From: Curvibacter sp. AEP1-3
Lineage (GTDB): Bacteria; Pseudomonadota; Gammaproteobacteria; Burkholderiales; Burkholderiaceae_C
Assembly (NCBI RefSeq): GCF_002163715.1
Contig: NZ_CP015698.1
Location: 744,001 to 808,000, forward strand
Length of the DNA stretch: 64,000 nt
Reading direction: 5' to 3'
Position numbers and translations under genes: made by a program. Within the stretch, counting starts at the first letter, position 1. The number at the start of each line of letters is the position of its first letter. This document shows, in pieces, positions 1-6,407 of the stretch. The notes below the pieces were generated by a model. That model did no database searches, had not been told where the DNA came from, and saw only the letters and a program-made list of their open reading frames with translations.

Positions 1-815
1 ACAAGGCTGGACTCCGAGATGTTCGAGTACGGTGTCAGGCCGAATGGTAGGAGTGATTTTCGGTCGGGGACCTTATGGTCAGCGCGTTGCCCCCTGAACC
101 AGAGCTGCACATCTTTCGCTCCAGCAGCTCTCTCCTTGAGTGCGGTCACTATTTCAAAAAGATGTGACTCTGATCGCACTACCAGCTCTGGAACTTGACT
201 GCGCTTAATGCTGTCCACCTCCGAAGAAATGAGGTTTTCGAAAAGCAAACGTCCCGACAACGCGCCACCGGACAGTAGAGTGTCAGCTCGAATTTTCCAA
301 AGGTCTTCCGCTAAAAATTTGGGCATTTTGGCTAGCCTCGACCCCCAGAAATCGATAGCAAGACAGTGGTTGTGGAACCTCCCATCGCTTAGCCGAGGGA
401 AAACGAATCCGTACAGGTTATCGAGGATGTACAAAGGGGCGCGAAACTGCGCGCTGTTCAGCATCCGCGCTGCCTCAGACTTTGGCGCGAAGGCCGCTAG
501 CATAGGAAGTGAGACTAGTGACAATCCAAGTTCAGAAGGCCTCGCCCCAATGCCGGTAGCTCGAAGCAGTTTCTTGAATTCTCGGTCTAGGCGCGACGGT
601 GGTACCGGGTGGGTGGGTTCAACGCTAAGGGCTGACCGCTCAAAAGGATTCGAAAGGCCGAGAGCGTTGACCGCCTCTGCGAGCTCGACGAAATATACGC
701 CTCTCCGCGCTTGTTCCTCATGCAGCCCCGCAAATCGACGAGCGGTGCTCGACTCGCTGGCTTGTCGTCTGGCTGCGCCTGCAATTCGTTTCAAAGCTCT
801 AACTGTCTCGTTCAT
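1..815 (-). CDS. FRG-domain protein, 3' part cut off by the window edge (integron cassette gene)
   Basis: An open frame of 271 codons starts at an ATG at 815 and runs off the left edge without a stop. The first 235 residues resemble nothing I recognise. Residues 238-243 read LWFRGQ, the signature of the FRG domain, followed by a Leu-Pro pair (residues 256-257) as in that family. FRG domains are often found in proteins from mobile or defence contexts, but their biochemical activity is not firmly established. An in-frame TAA lies 15 bp upstream of the ATG, which bounds the start; a GTG just upstream is also possible. The gene has the same orientation as the integron cassettes and follows a cassette-like junction near 864-876, so I read it as a cassette gene. 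The opposite-strand frame at 208-939 is its shadow. Confidence 0.72.
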   Translation of the reverse strand, partial: MNETVRALKRIAGAARRQASESSTARRFAGLHEEQARRGVYFVELAEAVNALGLSNPFERSALSVEPTHPVPPSRLDREFKKLLRATGIGARPSELGLSLVSLPMLAAFAPKSEAARMLNSAQFRAPLYILDNLYGFVFPRLSDGRFHNHCLAIDFWGSRLAKMPKFLAEDLWKIRADTLLSGGALSGRLLFENLISSEVDSIKRSQVPELVVRSESHLFEIVTALKERAAGAKDVQLWFRGQRADHKVPDRKSLLPFGLTPYSNISESSL

Positions 816-863
816 CACGTTACTCACTTATTGTTACTTTTTCTGGCTGCTTGCGCTCTTGGC

Positions 864-876
864 AAGTAACGTTTGC
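864..876 (-). other. Probable attC recombination core (R'/L' half)
   Basis: On the + strand this reads AAGTAACGTTTGC, matching the layout of the three clear attC sites nearby, where the R' core is followed by GTTTGA. In cassette orientation it gives GCAAAC|GTTACTT, so only GTTA of the GTTRRRY core is conserved. The matching R'' arm further right could not be found, so the full extent of the site is unresolved. Confidence 0.4.
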
Positions 877-1146
877 CAGAACACTTTACTTTCACGTTCT
901 ACACATCAAATAAACATTTACCGCTTCTGCACCGGATGACGCGAAGCACAGAAAGGGCACATGAGTCAGTGCCGGAAGACGAACTTACTGTACTGCTGCT
1001 CTTGACTCTTAGCGGCTGTCGACCCAAAGCCGACTTCCGCGCCATCGAATTTGATGCCAGTGAGCAGACATTCAACTGGCTGCAATACAGCGAAAGCAGG
1101 ATTAGCCCGAAGTGAAAAGACGTCGTTCTGCTTGCTCAGGAATCGT
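877..1146. other. Integron cassette body with no convincing gene
   Basis: The roughly 270 bp between two cassette junctions hold no good leftward (cassette-sense) frame; the longest ATG-started one I see is about 20 codons. On the + strand, against the cassette direction, a 59-codon frame runs 936-1115 and contains a lipobox-like LTLSGC, but it lacks a clear ribosome site and a proper N-terminal signal. The stretch may be a non-coding or promoter cassette, a decayed cassette, or one with a small gene in reverse orientation. Confidence 0.35.
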
Positions 1147-1215
1147 GTTCAGCGTTTGAGTTAATCGAGCGACTGCTGCCTGCCGTCGGCGCTACGGTTG
1201 AACGAAGGGTTAGGC
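1147..1215 (-). repeat. attC site of the third integron cassette
   Basis: In cassette orientation the R'' core is GCCTAAC (plus-strand 1209-1215), followed 5 bases later by GTTCAACC. The other end is CTCAAAC followed by an R' core GCTGAAC (1147-1153), one base off GTTRRRY. The length is 69 bp. The core's second base is C instead of T. The site follows the stop codon of the gene at 1240 by about 25 bp. Confidence 0.75.
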
Positions 1216-1239
1216 CGCACCCGTATCGCTTGCCCCCGA

Positions 1240-1722
1240 TTAGGACGGAAAGTATTCGAGTTCCTCGACTGCATCGAGTGACGGCGGCTCGACCGTGAAC
1301 TGATTTTCCTGAAGATATATGCTGTGAGCATTGGGACCAGCAATAATTTTTTTATTCGGAAAGTGTGCGCGCAGGAGCACACCACCTCCATCAATTGCGT
1401 TTAGACCGTTCGCGAACATGCGAGCGACCTTAGGTTCGGTTGTCCAATTCATTCCAATTTTTCCGCGAGCGAATCGGCTTCGGTTTTCGCCACGGTAGAG
1501 AGTCATTTCGCTTCCGCTGTATGGAGGTAGTAACTTGCGTAGCAACTCACAGACTTGAGTGTCGTTAGCAACTTGCTCACGAATTCGGTGTCCGGCTTCT
1601 ATCCAGTAAGTCTCAAAGTCTTCGACGCTTCCAGGCAAGTGCATCGCATCGCTCATGAGCTGCGCTGCGACTTCGCGCCACTTGCGCCTGGTCCCGATAC
1701 TTCGCAACGAATCGAGCGGCAT
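1240..1722 (-). CDS. Cassette-borne protein with ADP-ribosyltransferase-like motifs
   Basis: A 160-residue protein, ATG at 1722; a GTG at 1752 would add 10 residues but lies inside the upstream attC, so ATG is preferred although its AAGG is only two bases away. The C-terminal half holds the ordered motifs LYRGE, then WTTEPKVARMFA, then a beta-strand-rich tail with GGGVLLRA and a final VEELEYF. An R/S-T/E-like order of this sort is seen in several bacterial ADP-ribosyltransferase-fold families, so this is a possible mono-ART-like protein; the assignment is inference from motif pattern only. The N-terminal 70 residues are helical and unassigned. The gene sits alone between two attC sites, so it is a complete single-gene cassette. 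Confidence 0.65.
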   Translation of the reverse strand: MPLDSLRSIGTRRKWREVAAQLMSDAMHLPGSVEDFETYWIEAGHRIREQVANDTQVCELLRKLLPPYSGSEMTLYRGENRSRFARGKIGMNWTTEPKVARMFANGLNAIDGGGVLLRAHFPNKKIIAGPNAHSIYLQENQFTVEPPSLDAVEELEYFPS

Positions 1723-1733
1723 TACCTTGTGCA

Positions 1734-1800
1734 GCCTAACGTTTGAATTCACCGGCCTGCGCGGCTTTTCGCGCAGGTCAGGTGGAAAGAGAGGTTAGCC
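1734..1800 (-). repeat. attC site of the second integron cassette
   Basis: A 67-bp imperfect palindrome. In cassette orientation R'' is GGCTAAC and contains the TAA stop codon of the preceding gene; R' is GTTAGGC after TCAAAC. Between them CACCTGACCTGCGCG can fold on CGCGCAGGCCGGTG with a short AAAAGC loop and unpaired bases, the bulged hairpin that integron integrases recognise as folded single strand. Confidence 0.88.
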
Positions 1801-2961
1801 GTCTTTGACATCGTCAGCATGAATGTAGCCCCAGAGATGACAGCCATCGGCAATGTGACTGACATGCCAGTACATTGCGTCGCTCTTCAATCCAAGGACA
1901 CGGTAATCGCTGTCAATGCGAATCAAACCAGGAGGCGAGGTTGCGACAACTTTCGATGTCTTATCCGCATTCTCAAATACGGGTACATCCGCCCTACGCA
2001 ACTCGAGGAAGTAGCGCCCATGTCCTCGGCTCTTCACCGCTTTACGGGCCGTGTGTAACCCCAGAACGACATCTACTGCTGTTGAGAAGATGTACTCGAT
2101 CTTGTCGGCGAGAAACTCGGCGTCTAGCTTGTCGAAGTCTTCTTTGACCACCCAGTGTTCATCAGGTGTTTTATATATTTCCGGCGTTAAACGCCACAGA
2201 TTCCAATATGCCGTAGGGTCAACGCCATCCTTCAATAAATCCTGATCAAGCTTGCTATGGTCGAGGACGATGAAATCAGTCGGGTTGTGGACGTTCTGTT
2301 GTATGTACTCAGCATTTCTCGCAAAGTACGGGGAGTCACTGAAGCCACCTAATAGCCCAAGTGGTTTGCCATCCTTGAACTTTGTTATGTCGTATCGCCA
2401 CTCAATCTCATGATAAAGGGCCTTTCGGCACGCGATAGAACATACGCTGCGGTTTCCTGTCTCAAGAGCAGCCTTTGCCTCAAGCAAAGCGTTCTTGGAA
2501 TCACCGTCCTCGAGTAAATCGATTGCACTCACTGTGGAGAAGACGACACCAAGAACGGATAGTGAGACTTCCTCGAAGAACTCGCGGAGAGAAACTGCTA
2601 GCCTGTCGCATTCATCCCGGGAAGGCTGAATGCCATAGTGTTTTGAATCAACGCGAATCCTATTTAGACGCAAAAGCTTCGACTTGAACGGAAGTTCTTT
2701 AGGGGCAATTCGCTCATCGATCAGGACAAAATACTTATCGAACTTGGTGTTCTGATCGATTGCGGCGCCGACGTGATCGGCTATGGCGACTAAGAAGGCC
2801 TCAGCGGCATCCTGCAATAGATTCGCAGCAGCAAACAAATGTAGGTCGTTATTAGATCGAAGGCTCGAATCAGCTAGCTGGTTCAAGTGCCTTGCGAGAG
2901 CAATACGGCGAACTGTTTCGATGTCCATAGGTGATTGCTGAAGACGGCTAACGTTTGACAT
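1795..2961 (-). CDS. HEPN-like protein with C-terminal SH3-like domain (integron cassette gene)
   Basis: Up to 388 residues. Residues about 40-135 are alpha-helical and contain LLRLNRIRVDSKHYG; R103-x4-H108 fits the Rx4-6H active-site motif of HEPN-fold ribonucleases common in toxin and anti-phage proteins. The last 75 residues (about 310-385) look like a bacterial SH3-type barrel with ADVPVFENADKTSKV and a terminal LWGYIHADDV. The middle is unassigned. The first ATG (2961) lies inside the upstream attC, so the native start may be the ATG at 2928 (residue 12, MDIETV); neither has a good ribosome site. The stop codon TAA is built into the downstream attC core. A nuclease or defence role is inferred from the motif, not shown. 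Confidence 0.68.
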   Translation of the reverse strand: MSNVSRLQQSPMDIETVRRIALARHLNQLADSSLRSNNDLHLFAAANLLQDAAEAFLVAIADHVGAAIDQNTKFDKYFVLIDERIAPKELPFKSKLLRLNRIRVDSKHYGIQPSRDECDRLAVSLREFFEEVSLSVLGVVFSTVSAIDLLEDGDSKNALLEAKAALETGNRSVCSIACRKALYHEIEWRYDITKFKDGKPLGLLGGFSDSPYFARNAEYIQQNVHNPTDFIVLDHSKLDQDLLKDGVDPTAYWNLWRLTPEIYKTPDEHWVVKEDFDKLDAEFLADKIEYIFSTAVDVVLGLHTARKAVKSRGHGRYFLELRRADVPVFENADKTSKVVATSPPGLIRIDSDYRVLGLKSDAMYWHVSHIADGCHLWGYIHADDVKDG

Positions 2962-3014
2962 GAGAGACTTGACCCGGCTTGCCGGGGCGAGTCCTTTCGA
3001 TGGACGGGGTAGGC
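2946..3014 (-). repeat. attC site of the first integron cassette
   Basis: A 69-bp site. In cassette orientation R'' is GCCTACC (one mismatch to RYYYAAC) and R' is GTTAGCC after TCAAAC. The centre folds as GACTCG.CCCCGGC with GCCGGG.CAAGTC. It separates the stop of the gene at 3037 from the start of the gene at 2961. Confidence 0.82.
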
Positions 3015-3036
3015 CTCGCCGAGCAAGGACAACCGT

Positions 3037-3387
3037 TCATGAGTTCTCTTCTTTGTCAATTAACTTGCCGCTTTCTCTGCTACTGAGGAATTGCTGGTAG
3101 TCGTTCCAGAAGTAGGTGCCCGAGATCATGGCAAGAACTGCGGGCAGCAAAAGACCAGCTAGAACGAAGACAAGGTTAATTCCTGGAAAGACTCCGTAGG
3201 ACCAATCGAATAACAAGTACAACGCCCCCTCCTTTCCCGTGAACGAGGAGAGGTCGACCTGCCAGAAGATACGTGGGTCTTCACTACCCATCGGGTAGAA
3301 AGATGGTGTGAAAGCCCAGTCGAAACACAAGGTATGCAGCATCAATGCAATCGCCGCTAGAAGGAAAGCCAGTTGTCGCTTTGTCAT
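3037..3387 (-). CDS. Small membrane protein, first gene of the integron cassette array
   Basis: A 116-residue protein of unknown function. A hydrophobic segment spans residues 6-22 and a second, stronger one about 68-92 (INLVFVLAGLLLPAVLAM), giving two predicted membrane passes with a loop of about 45 residues rich in aromatic residues and a charged C-terminal tail. ATG at 3387 is preceded by AAGGAAGAG, a good ribosome site. It is the cassette gene nearest to intI, the position normally filled by the most recent insertion and best expressed from the integron promoter. Small membrane proteins without known relatives are common in chromosomal integrons. I cannot name a family. Confidence 0.72.
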   Translation of the reverse strand: MTKRQLAFLLAAIALMLHTLCFDWAFTPSFYPMGSEDPRIFWQVDLSSFTGKEGALYLLFDWSYGVFPGINLVFVLAGLLLPAVLAMISGTYFWNDYQQFLSSRESGKLIDKEENS

Positions 3388-3478
3388 GGACTCTTCCTTG
3401 CGAGGCCTATCTTGATATAGACCGCAAAAGTGCGGAATAACATGGCCGAATGTTCATGGTCTGCGCCTCCCTCGCTGC

Positions 3479-3485
3479 ATCTAAG
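3479..3485 (-). other. Candidate attI recombination core
   Basis: In cassette orientation the stretch reads AAACAACCTCTTAGATGC. CTTAGAT resembles the GTTRRRY crossover core with one mismatch and lies between intI and the first cassette gene, where attI must be. The exact crossover cannot be fixed without an empty-site comparison. Confidence 0.35.
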
Positions 3486-3511
3486 AGGTTGTTTCTTCTA
3501 TTCTTTTTGTC

Positions 3512-3542
3512 AGTATACGGCCAGATCCTTGTCTATTAACAA
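3512..3542 (-). promoter_or_regulatory. Candidate cassette promoter (Pc)
   Basis: Leftward-facing hexamers TTGTTA (3542-3537) and TATACT (3517-3512) are separated by 19 bp, slightly longer than ideal. The position between intI and the first cassette fits an integron Pc that drives the array. Confidence 0.33.
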
Positions 3543-3646
3543 ATCGTGAGAGTCTGCAAATCTGCGGTTGAACATAGCAAGCACTTCCGTTTTTCGGGCC
3601 AACAATGTCTTTGAGGCTCTTGATTTCATTGGCTCAAGTCGCACTT

Positions 3647-3662
3647 CTGTATGCATGAACAG
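3647..3662 (+). promoter_or_regulatory. LexA box upstream of intI
   Basis: CTGTATGCATGAACAG is a full CTG-N10-CAG LexA/SOS box with an AT-biased centre. It ends 25 bp before the preferred intI start at 3688, the arrangement known for class 1 and Vibrio integron integrases, where LexA represses intI until DNA damage. Confidence 0.75.
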
Positions 3663-3687
3663 CACTTGTGGCACCGCCAAACCCGGC

Positions 3688-4683
3688 ATGTCACCGCCCC
3701 CGCGTATACCGCAGTCCACGCGCTTGCTGGGGCAGATGCGAGAGCGCTTGCGCTACTTGCACTACAGCTTGCAGACGGAGCAAAACTACGTGTACAGGGT
3801 GCGTTGGTTCATACGCTTTCATAAGCTTCGCCACCGGCGTGAGATGGGTAAGGTCGAAGTAGAAGCTTTCCTCATGATGTTGGCCAACGAGCGCAAAGTT
3901 GCCATATACACCCACAGAAAGGCGCTGAATGCTTTGCTGTTTCTCTACAAAGAGGTATTGAGTCAGGATCTTCCGTGGCTTGGCGAGATCGGTCGTCTGG
4001 TACCCAAGCGGCGAATACCCAGTGTGTTGACCGTGTCCGAGGTACAGAGACTTCTGGCAGTGCTCGATGGTGAAGTTGGACTGCTGCCACGGCTTCTGTA
4101 TGGAAGTGGCATGCGACTCATGGAGCGCTTGAGTCTGCGGGTTAAGGATGTGGATTTTGCCCGCCACACCATCATTGTGCGGGAGGGAAAAGGCGGAAAA
4201 GACCGTGTGGTCATGCTGCCTCGCACGCTGGCCGAGCCGCTGCACACGCAACTGAAACGTTCACACGCCATATGGGAGGCATATCGACTGGCACAGCGCC
4301 CAGGCGTGCACTTGCCCCACGCACTGGAGGCCAAATACCCACGGGCTGGCCAGACTTGGCCATGGCATTGGGTTCTTCCATCGCCCACGCTGTCAATCGA
4401 TCCGCGAAGCGGTATTGAGTGGCGACATCATCTTTATGAGGAGCGCCTACAGCGGGCTCTCAAGCGGGCCCTGCCGCAGGCGGGTATCGCCAAACCAGTC
4501 TCTGTGCACACGCTGCGCCACAGCTTTGCCACGCACCTGTTGCAGTCGGGCTCGGACATCCGCAACGTGGAAGAGCTGTTGGGCCACAGTGATGTCAGCA
4601 CCACCATGATCTACACCCATGTGCTCAAGGTTGCAGCCGGTGGAACGAATTCGCCGTTGGATGCACTTTTACAGACCGTATGA
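3688..4683 (+). CDS. intI: Integron integrase, site-specific tyrosine recombinase
   Basis: 331 residues from the ATG at 3688, the usual IntI length; a longer frame opens at a TTG at 3568 but would put the LexA box inside the gene. The N-terminal SAM-like domain starts with [15 protein letters not shown], typical of IntI. All catalytic residues are visible: R143 (GSGMRLME), K171 (GKGGKDR), H274-x-x-R277 (HTLRH), H300 (LLGH) and Y309 (MIYTH). Residues about 212-245 (AKYPRAG...[15 protein letters not shown]) form the extra segment that separates integron integrases from other XerC/D-type recombinases. The enzyme should recombine attI with folded attC bottom strands. It is divergent from the cassettes. 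No disruption is visible, so it is likely active. Confidence 0.95.
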   Translation: MSPPPRIPQSTRLLGQMRERLRYLHYSLQTEQNYVYRVRWFIRFHKLRHRREMGKVEVEAFLMMLANERKVAIYTHRKALNALLFLYKEVLSQDLPWLGEIGRLVPKRRIPSVLTVSEVQRLLAVLDGEVGLLPRLLYGSGMRLMERLSLRVKDVDFARHTIIVREGKGGKDRVVMLPRTLAEPLHTQLKRSHAIWEAYRLAQRPGVHLPHALEAKYPRAGQTWPWHWVLPSPTLSIDPRSGIEWRHHLYEERLQRALKRALPQAGIAKPVSVHTLRHSFATHLLQSGSDIRNVEELLGHSDVSTTMIYTHVLKVAAGGTNSPLDALLQTV

Positions 4684-5332
4684 CCGTTGTGGTGATTATC
4701 TGCAGCCATCCGCAAGTCGCTAATCAGCGGTTCGGATTGTTCTAATAGTGCCCGCTAGTTAGCTGAGGCTCGTGAACGTTTGCATCTGGCCCAAAGCGGC
4801 TGTCTACAGCAATTTTCTTTTTGAGCTGCAGAAAAAATTTATATGGGCTTTTCACGCGCCAACTTGCTCGCCAAGCTATAGATACCCGTTCGAAGCGACT
4901 CAAGTCTTTCATTCTCGGCATAAAGAGCAGGCCCCGAAGTGCCATCCCTGTTGCGTGAATGGATAACGACATCATTGAAGCTGCCCGCCCTCCCCCCGAA
5001 TGCGGCAAGAAGATGTTCGATTCAAAAAAAGTCCAACGACCGAATTCACTTGGCATCTATGTCAAACCACTCGACCAAACCTAAAAACCCGGATTCACGC
5101 AGAAGGTCAGCAGCTTCTTCAAGCATTGAGGCAAGCGTTTCGATTTCTGAGTTCATTCCGTCACCGTGAGTTTTCCCTGGCTCAGTCAAATTAGCGAAGG
5201 ATTCAAGATCAGCTAGTCGCCTGTTACCTGCACCCTGGTCCCTCAATGTCACCTGCTACTTTGCAGCCTTTTGCGGACATACAAGACTTGAATCGAAATT
5301 CCGGACACGCGCCGGACACGGAGGCTCTGAAA
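4684..5332. other. Intergenic stretch between intI and the tRNA-Pro terminator
   Basis: About 650 bp without a convincing gene. Leftward frames at 4742-5056 and 5046-5252 have no family resemblance I trust; the last 36 residues of the second (MNSEIETLAS...) could be a decayed small cassette gene. The segment near 4780-4800 (CGTTTGCATCTGGCC) resembles a sequence motif that is widespread in non-coding DNA of environmental proteobacteria. No attC is recognisable here. Confidence 0.4.
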
Positions 5333-5374
5333 TGAGAAAGGACTTAGAGGCTTTCGCCGCTAAGTCCTTGATTT
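5333..5374 (-). terminator. Intrinsic terminator after tRNA-Pro
   Basis: A hairpin with the arms AAGGACTTAG and CTAAGTCCTT around CGGCGAAAGCCT, immediately downstream of the tRNA 3' end and followed by a T-rich run on the - strand. It can work in both directions. Confidence 0.75.
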
Positions 5375-5377
5375 TAT

Positions 5378-5454
5378 TGGTCGGTGTGAAAGGATTCGAA
5401 CCTTCGACCCCTTGCACCCCATGCAAGTGCGCTACCAGGCTGCGCCACACACCG
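5378..5454 (-). tRNA. tRNA-Pro (anticodon GGG)
   Basis: A 77-nt cloverleaf with acceptor arms CGGTGTG/CACACCG, D-arm GCGC..AGCCTGGTA..GCGC, anticodon stem CTTGC/GCAAG around ATGGGGT (anticodon GGG), T-arm with GGTTCGAATCC and an encoded ACCA end. It decodes CCC. It lies downstream of the merR-like gene. Its 3' end faces the integron, a common integration-site arrangement, although no repeated tRNA end is visible. Confidence 0.96.
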
Positions 5455-5491
5455 ATCGAGCCTCAAATTATAACCAGATATTCAGGTGTCT

Positions 5492-5941
5492 TTAGGCTGG
5501 CGCCAGAAGAAGTTCACGAATATCCATCAATTCCCTTTTGATGGCCTGCATCTCAATGCCTGCAGTCTCATCAGGTGCGGATTCCGTGAGGTCTTCAAAG
5601 TCATCGATCTCGACCTCATCCAGCTCAAGAACCTCCATACCGTCCAGCTGAACTTCGCCATTGCGCTTCTTGTCACGCTCGGCCTGAAGCAACTCCTGCA
5701 TCTTGTTGCGGGCACCGCTGATGGTGAAGCCTTGGTCATAGAGAAGATCACGGATTTTCCGGATCATCAGAACTTCATGGTGCTGGTAGTAGCGGCGGTT
5801 GCCACGGCGCTTCATCGGCCGCAGCTGCGTGAATTCCTGCTCCCAATAACGTAGCACGTGCGGCTTGACGCCACACAAATCGCCCACCTCACCGATGGTG
5901 AAATAGCGTTTGGCGGGGATGGGAGGAAGCGTTTTCTCCAT
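5492..5941 (-). CDS. MerR-family transcriptional regulator downstream of ihfA
   Basis: 149 residues from the ATG at 5941 (MEKTLPPIPAKRYF); a longer frame opens at a TTG at 5965. Residues 11-80 form a MerR winged helix-turn-helix (YFTIGEVGDLCGVKPHVLRYWE...RRGNRRYY). After a coiled dimer helix the C-terminus is acidic (LELDEVEIDDFEDL) and has no cysteine ligands, so it is not a metal sensor of the MerR/CueR type. The order ihfA-merR-tRNA-Pro is typical of Burkholderiales and suggests a conserved but unassigned role. Last protein gene of the thrS operon direction. Confidence 0.85.
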   Translation of the reverse strand: MEKTLPPIPAKRYFTIGEVGDLCGVKPHVLRYWEQEFTQLRPMKRRGNRRYYQHHEVLMIRKIRDLLYDQGFTISGARNKMQELLQAERDKKRNGEVQLDGMEVLELDEVEIDDFEDLTESAPDETAGIEMQAIKRELMDIRELLLAPA

Positions 5942-6050
5942 TGAAATCAATGCTGTACGAGACAAAGCGTAGAGGTTACTCTAAGTTTTGTCTGTACGCA
6001 AAGATTCCTTTACACAGCGGCTACAAATAAATCAGCAGCTGTGCTTTAGT

Positions 6051-6407
6051 TCACGACTCGGTCTTGCCTTCGTCTTGAATTTGCTCTTTGAGCTTGTGGC
6101 TGGCATGAAAGGTCACCACTCTGCGTGCTTGGATGGGAATAGCCTCCCCCGTGCGCGGATTGCGACCGGGACGGGGGGCTTTGGTGCGGATCTGAAAGTT
6201 GCCGAAACCGGAAATCTTCACGTCCGTGCCATCGACCAGGCTACTCGCGATGAGGTCAAAGAACGCGTCAATCATGTCTTTTGACTCGCGCTTGTTCAGT
6301 CCGATTTGCTCAAACAGCAAATCGGACAGTTGCGCCTTGGTCAATGCCGGGGTTTCCAGACTTTCAACAGAAAATTCCATGACTGCGCCCTTCTGCGGTT
6401 CAAGCAT
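6051..6407 (-). CDS. ihfA: Integration host factor alpha subunit
   Basis: 118 residues of the HU/IHF family, with KAQLSDLLFEQIGLNKRESKDMIDAFF, VKISGFGNF and the DNA-intercalating beta arm RPGRNPRTGEAIPI. It pairs with IhfB to bend DNA in recombination, replication and transcription. ATG at 6407 overlaps the pheT stop codon (TAATG), so translation is coupled; an internal ATG at 6380 would give a protein nearer the E. coli start. Its place after pheT is the standard one. Confidence 0.95.
   Translation of the reverse strand: MLEPQKGAVMEFSVESLETPALTKAQLSDLLFEQIGLNKRESKDMIDAFFDLIASSLVDGTDVKISGFGNFQIRTKAPRPGRNPRTGEAIPIQARRVVTFHASHKLKEQIQDEGKTES

Noticed and set aside
208..939. A 243-codon rightward open frame at the left edge.
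   Set aside because: It overlaps the FRG-domain frame on the other strand, which has a recognised motif and proper composition. The rightward product is rich in Ser/Arg without any family pattern.
4742..5056. A 104-codon leftward frame right of intI.
   Set aside because: No ribosome site, no family resemblance, and it contains a non-coding motif common in environmental genomes.
5256..5450. A 64-codon leftward frame ending in the tRNA-Pro region.
   Set aside because: It is translated tRNA sequence (GVQGVEGSNPFTPT), a well-known artefact.
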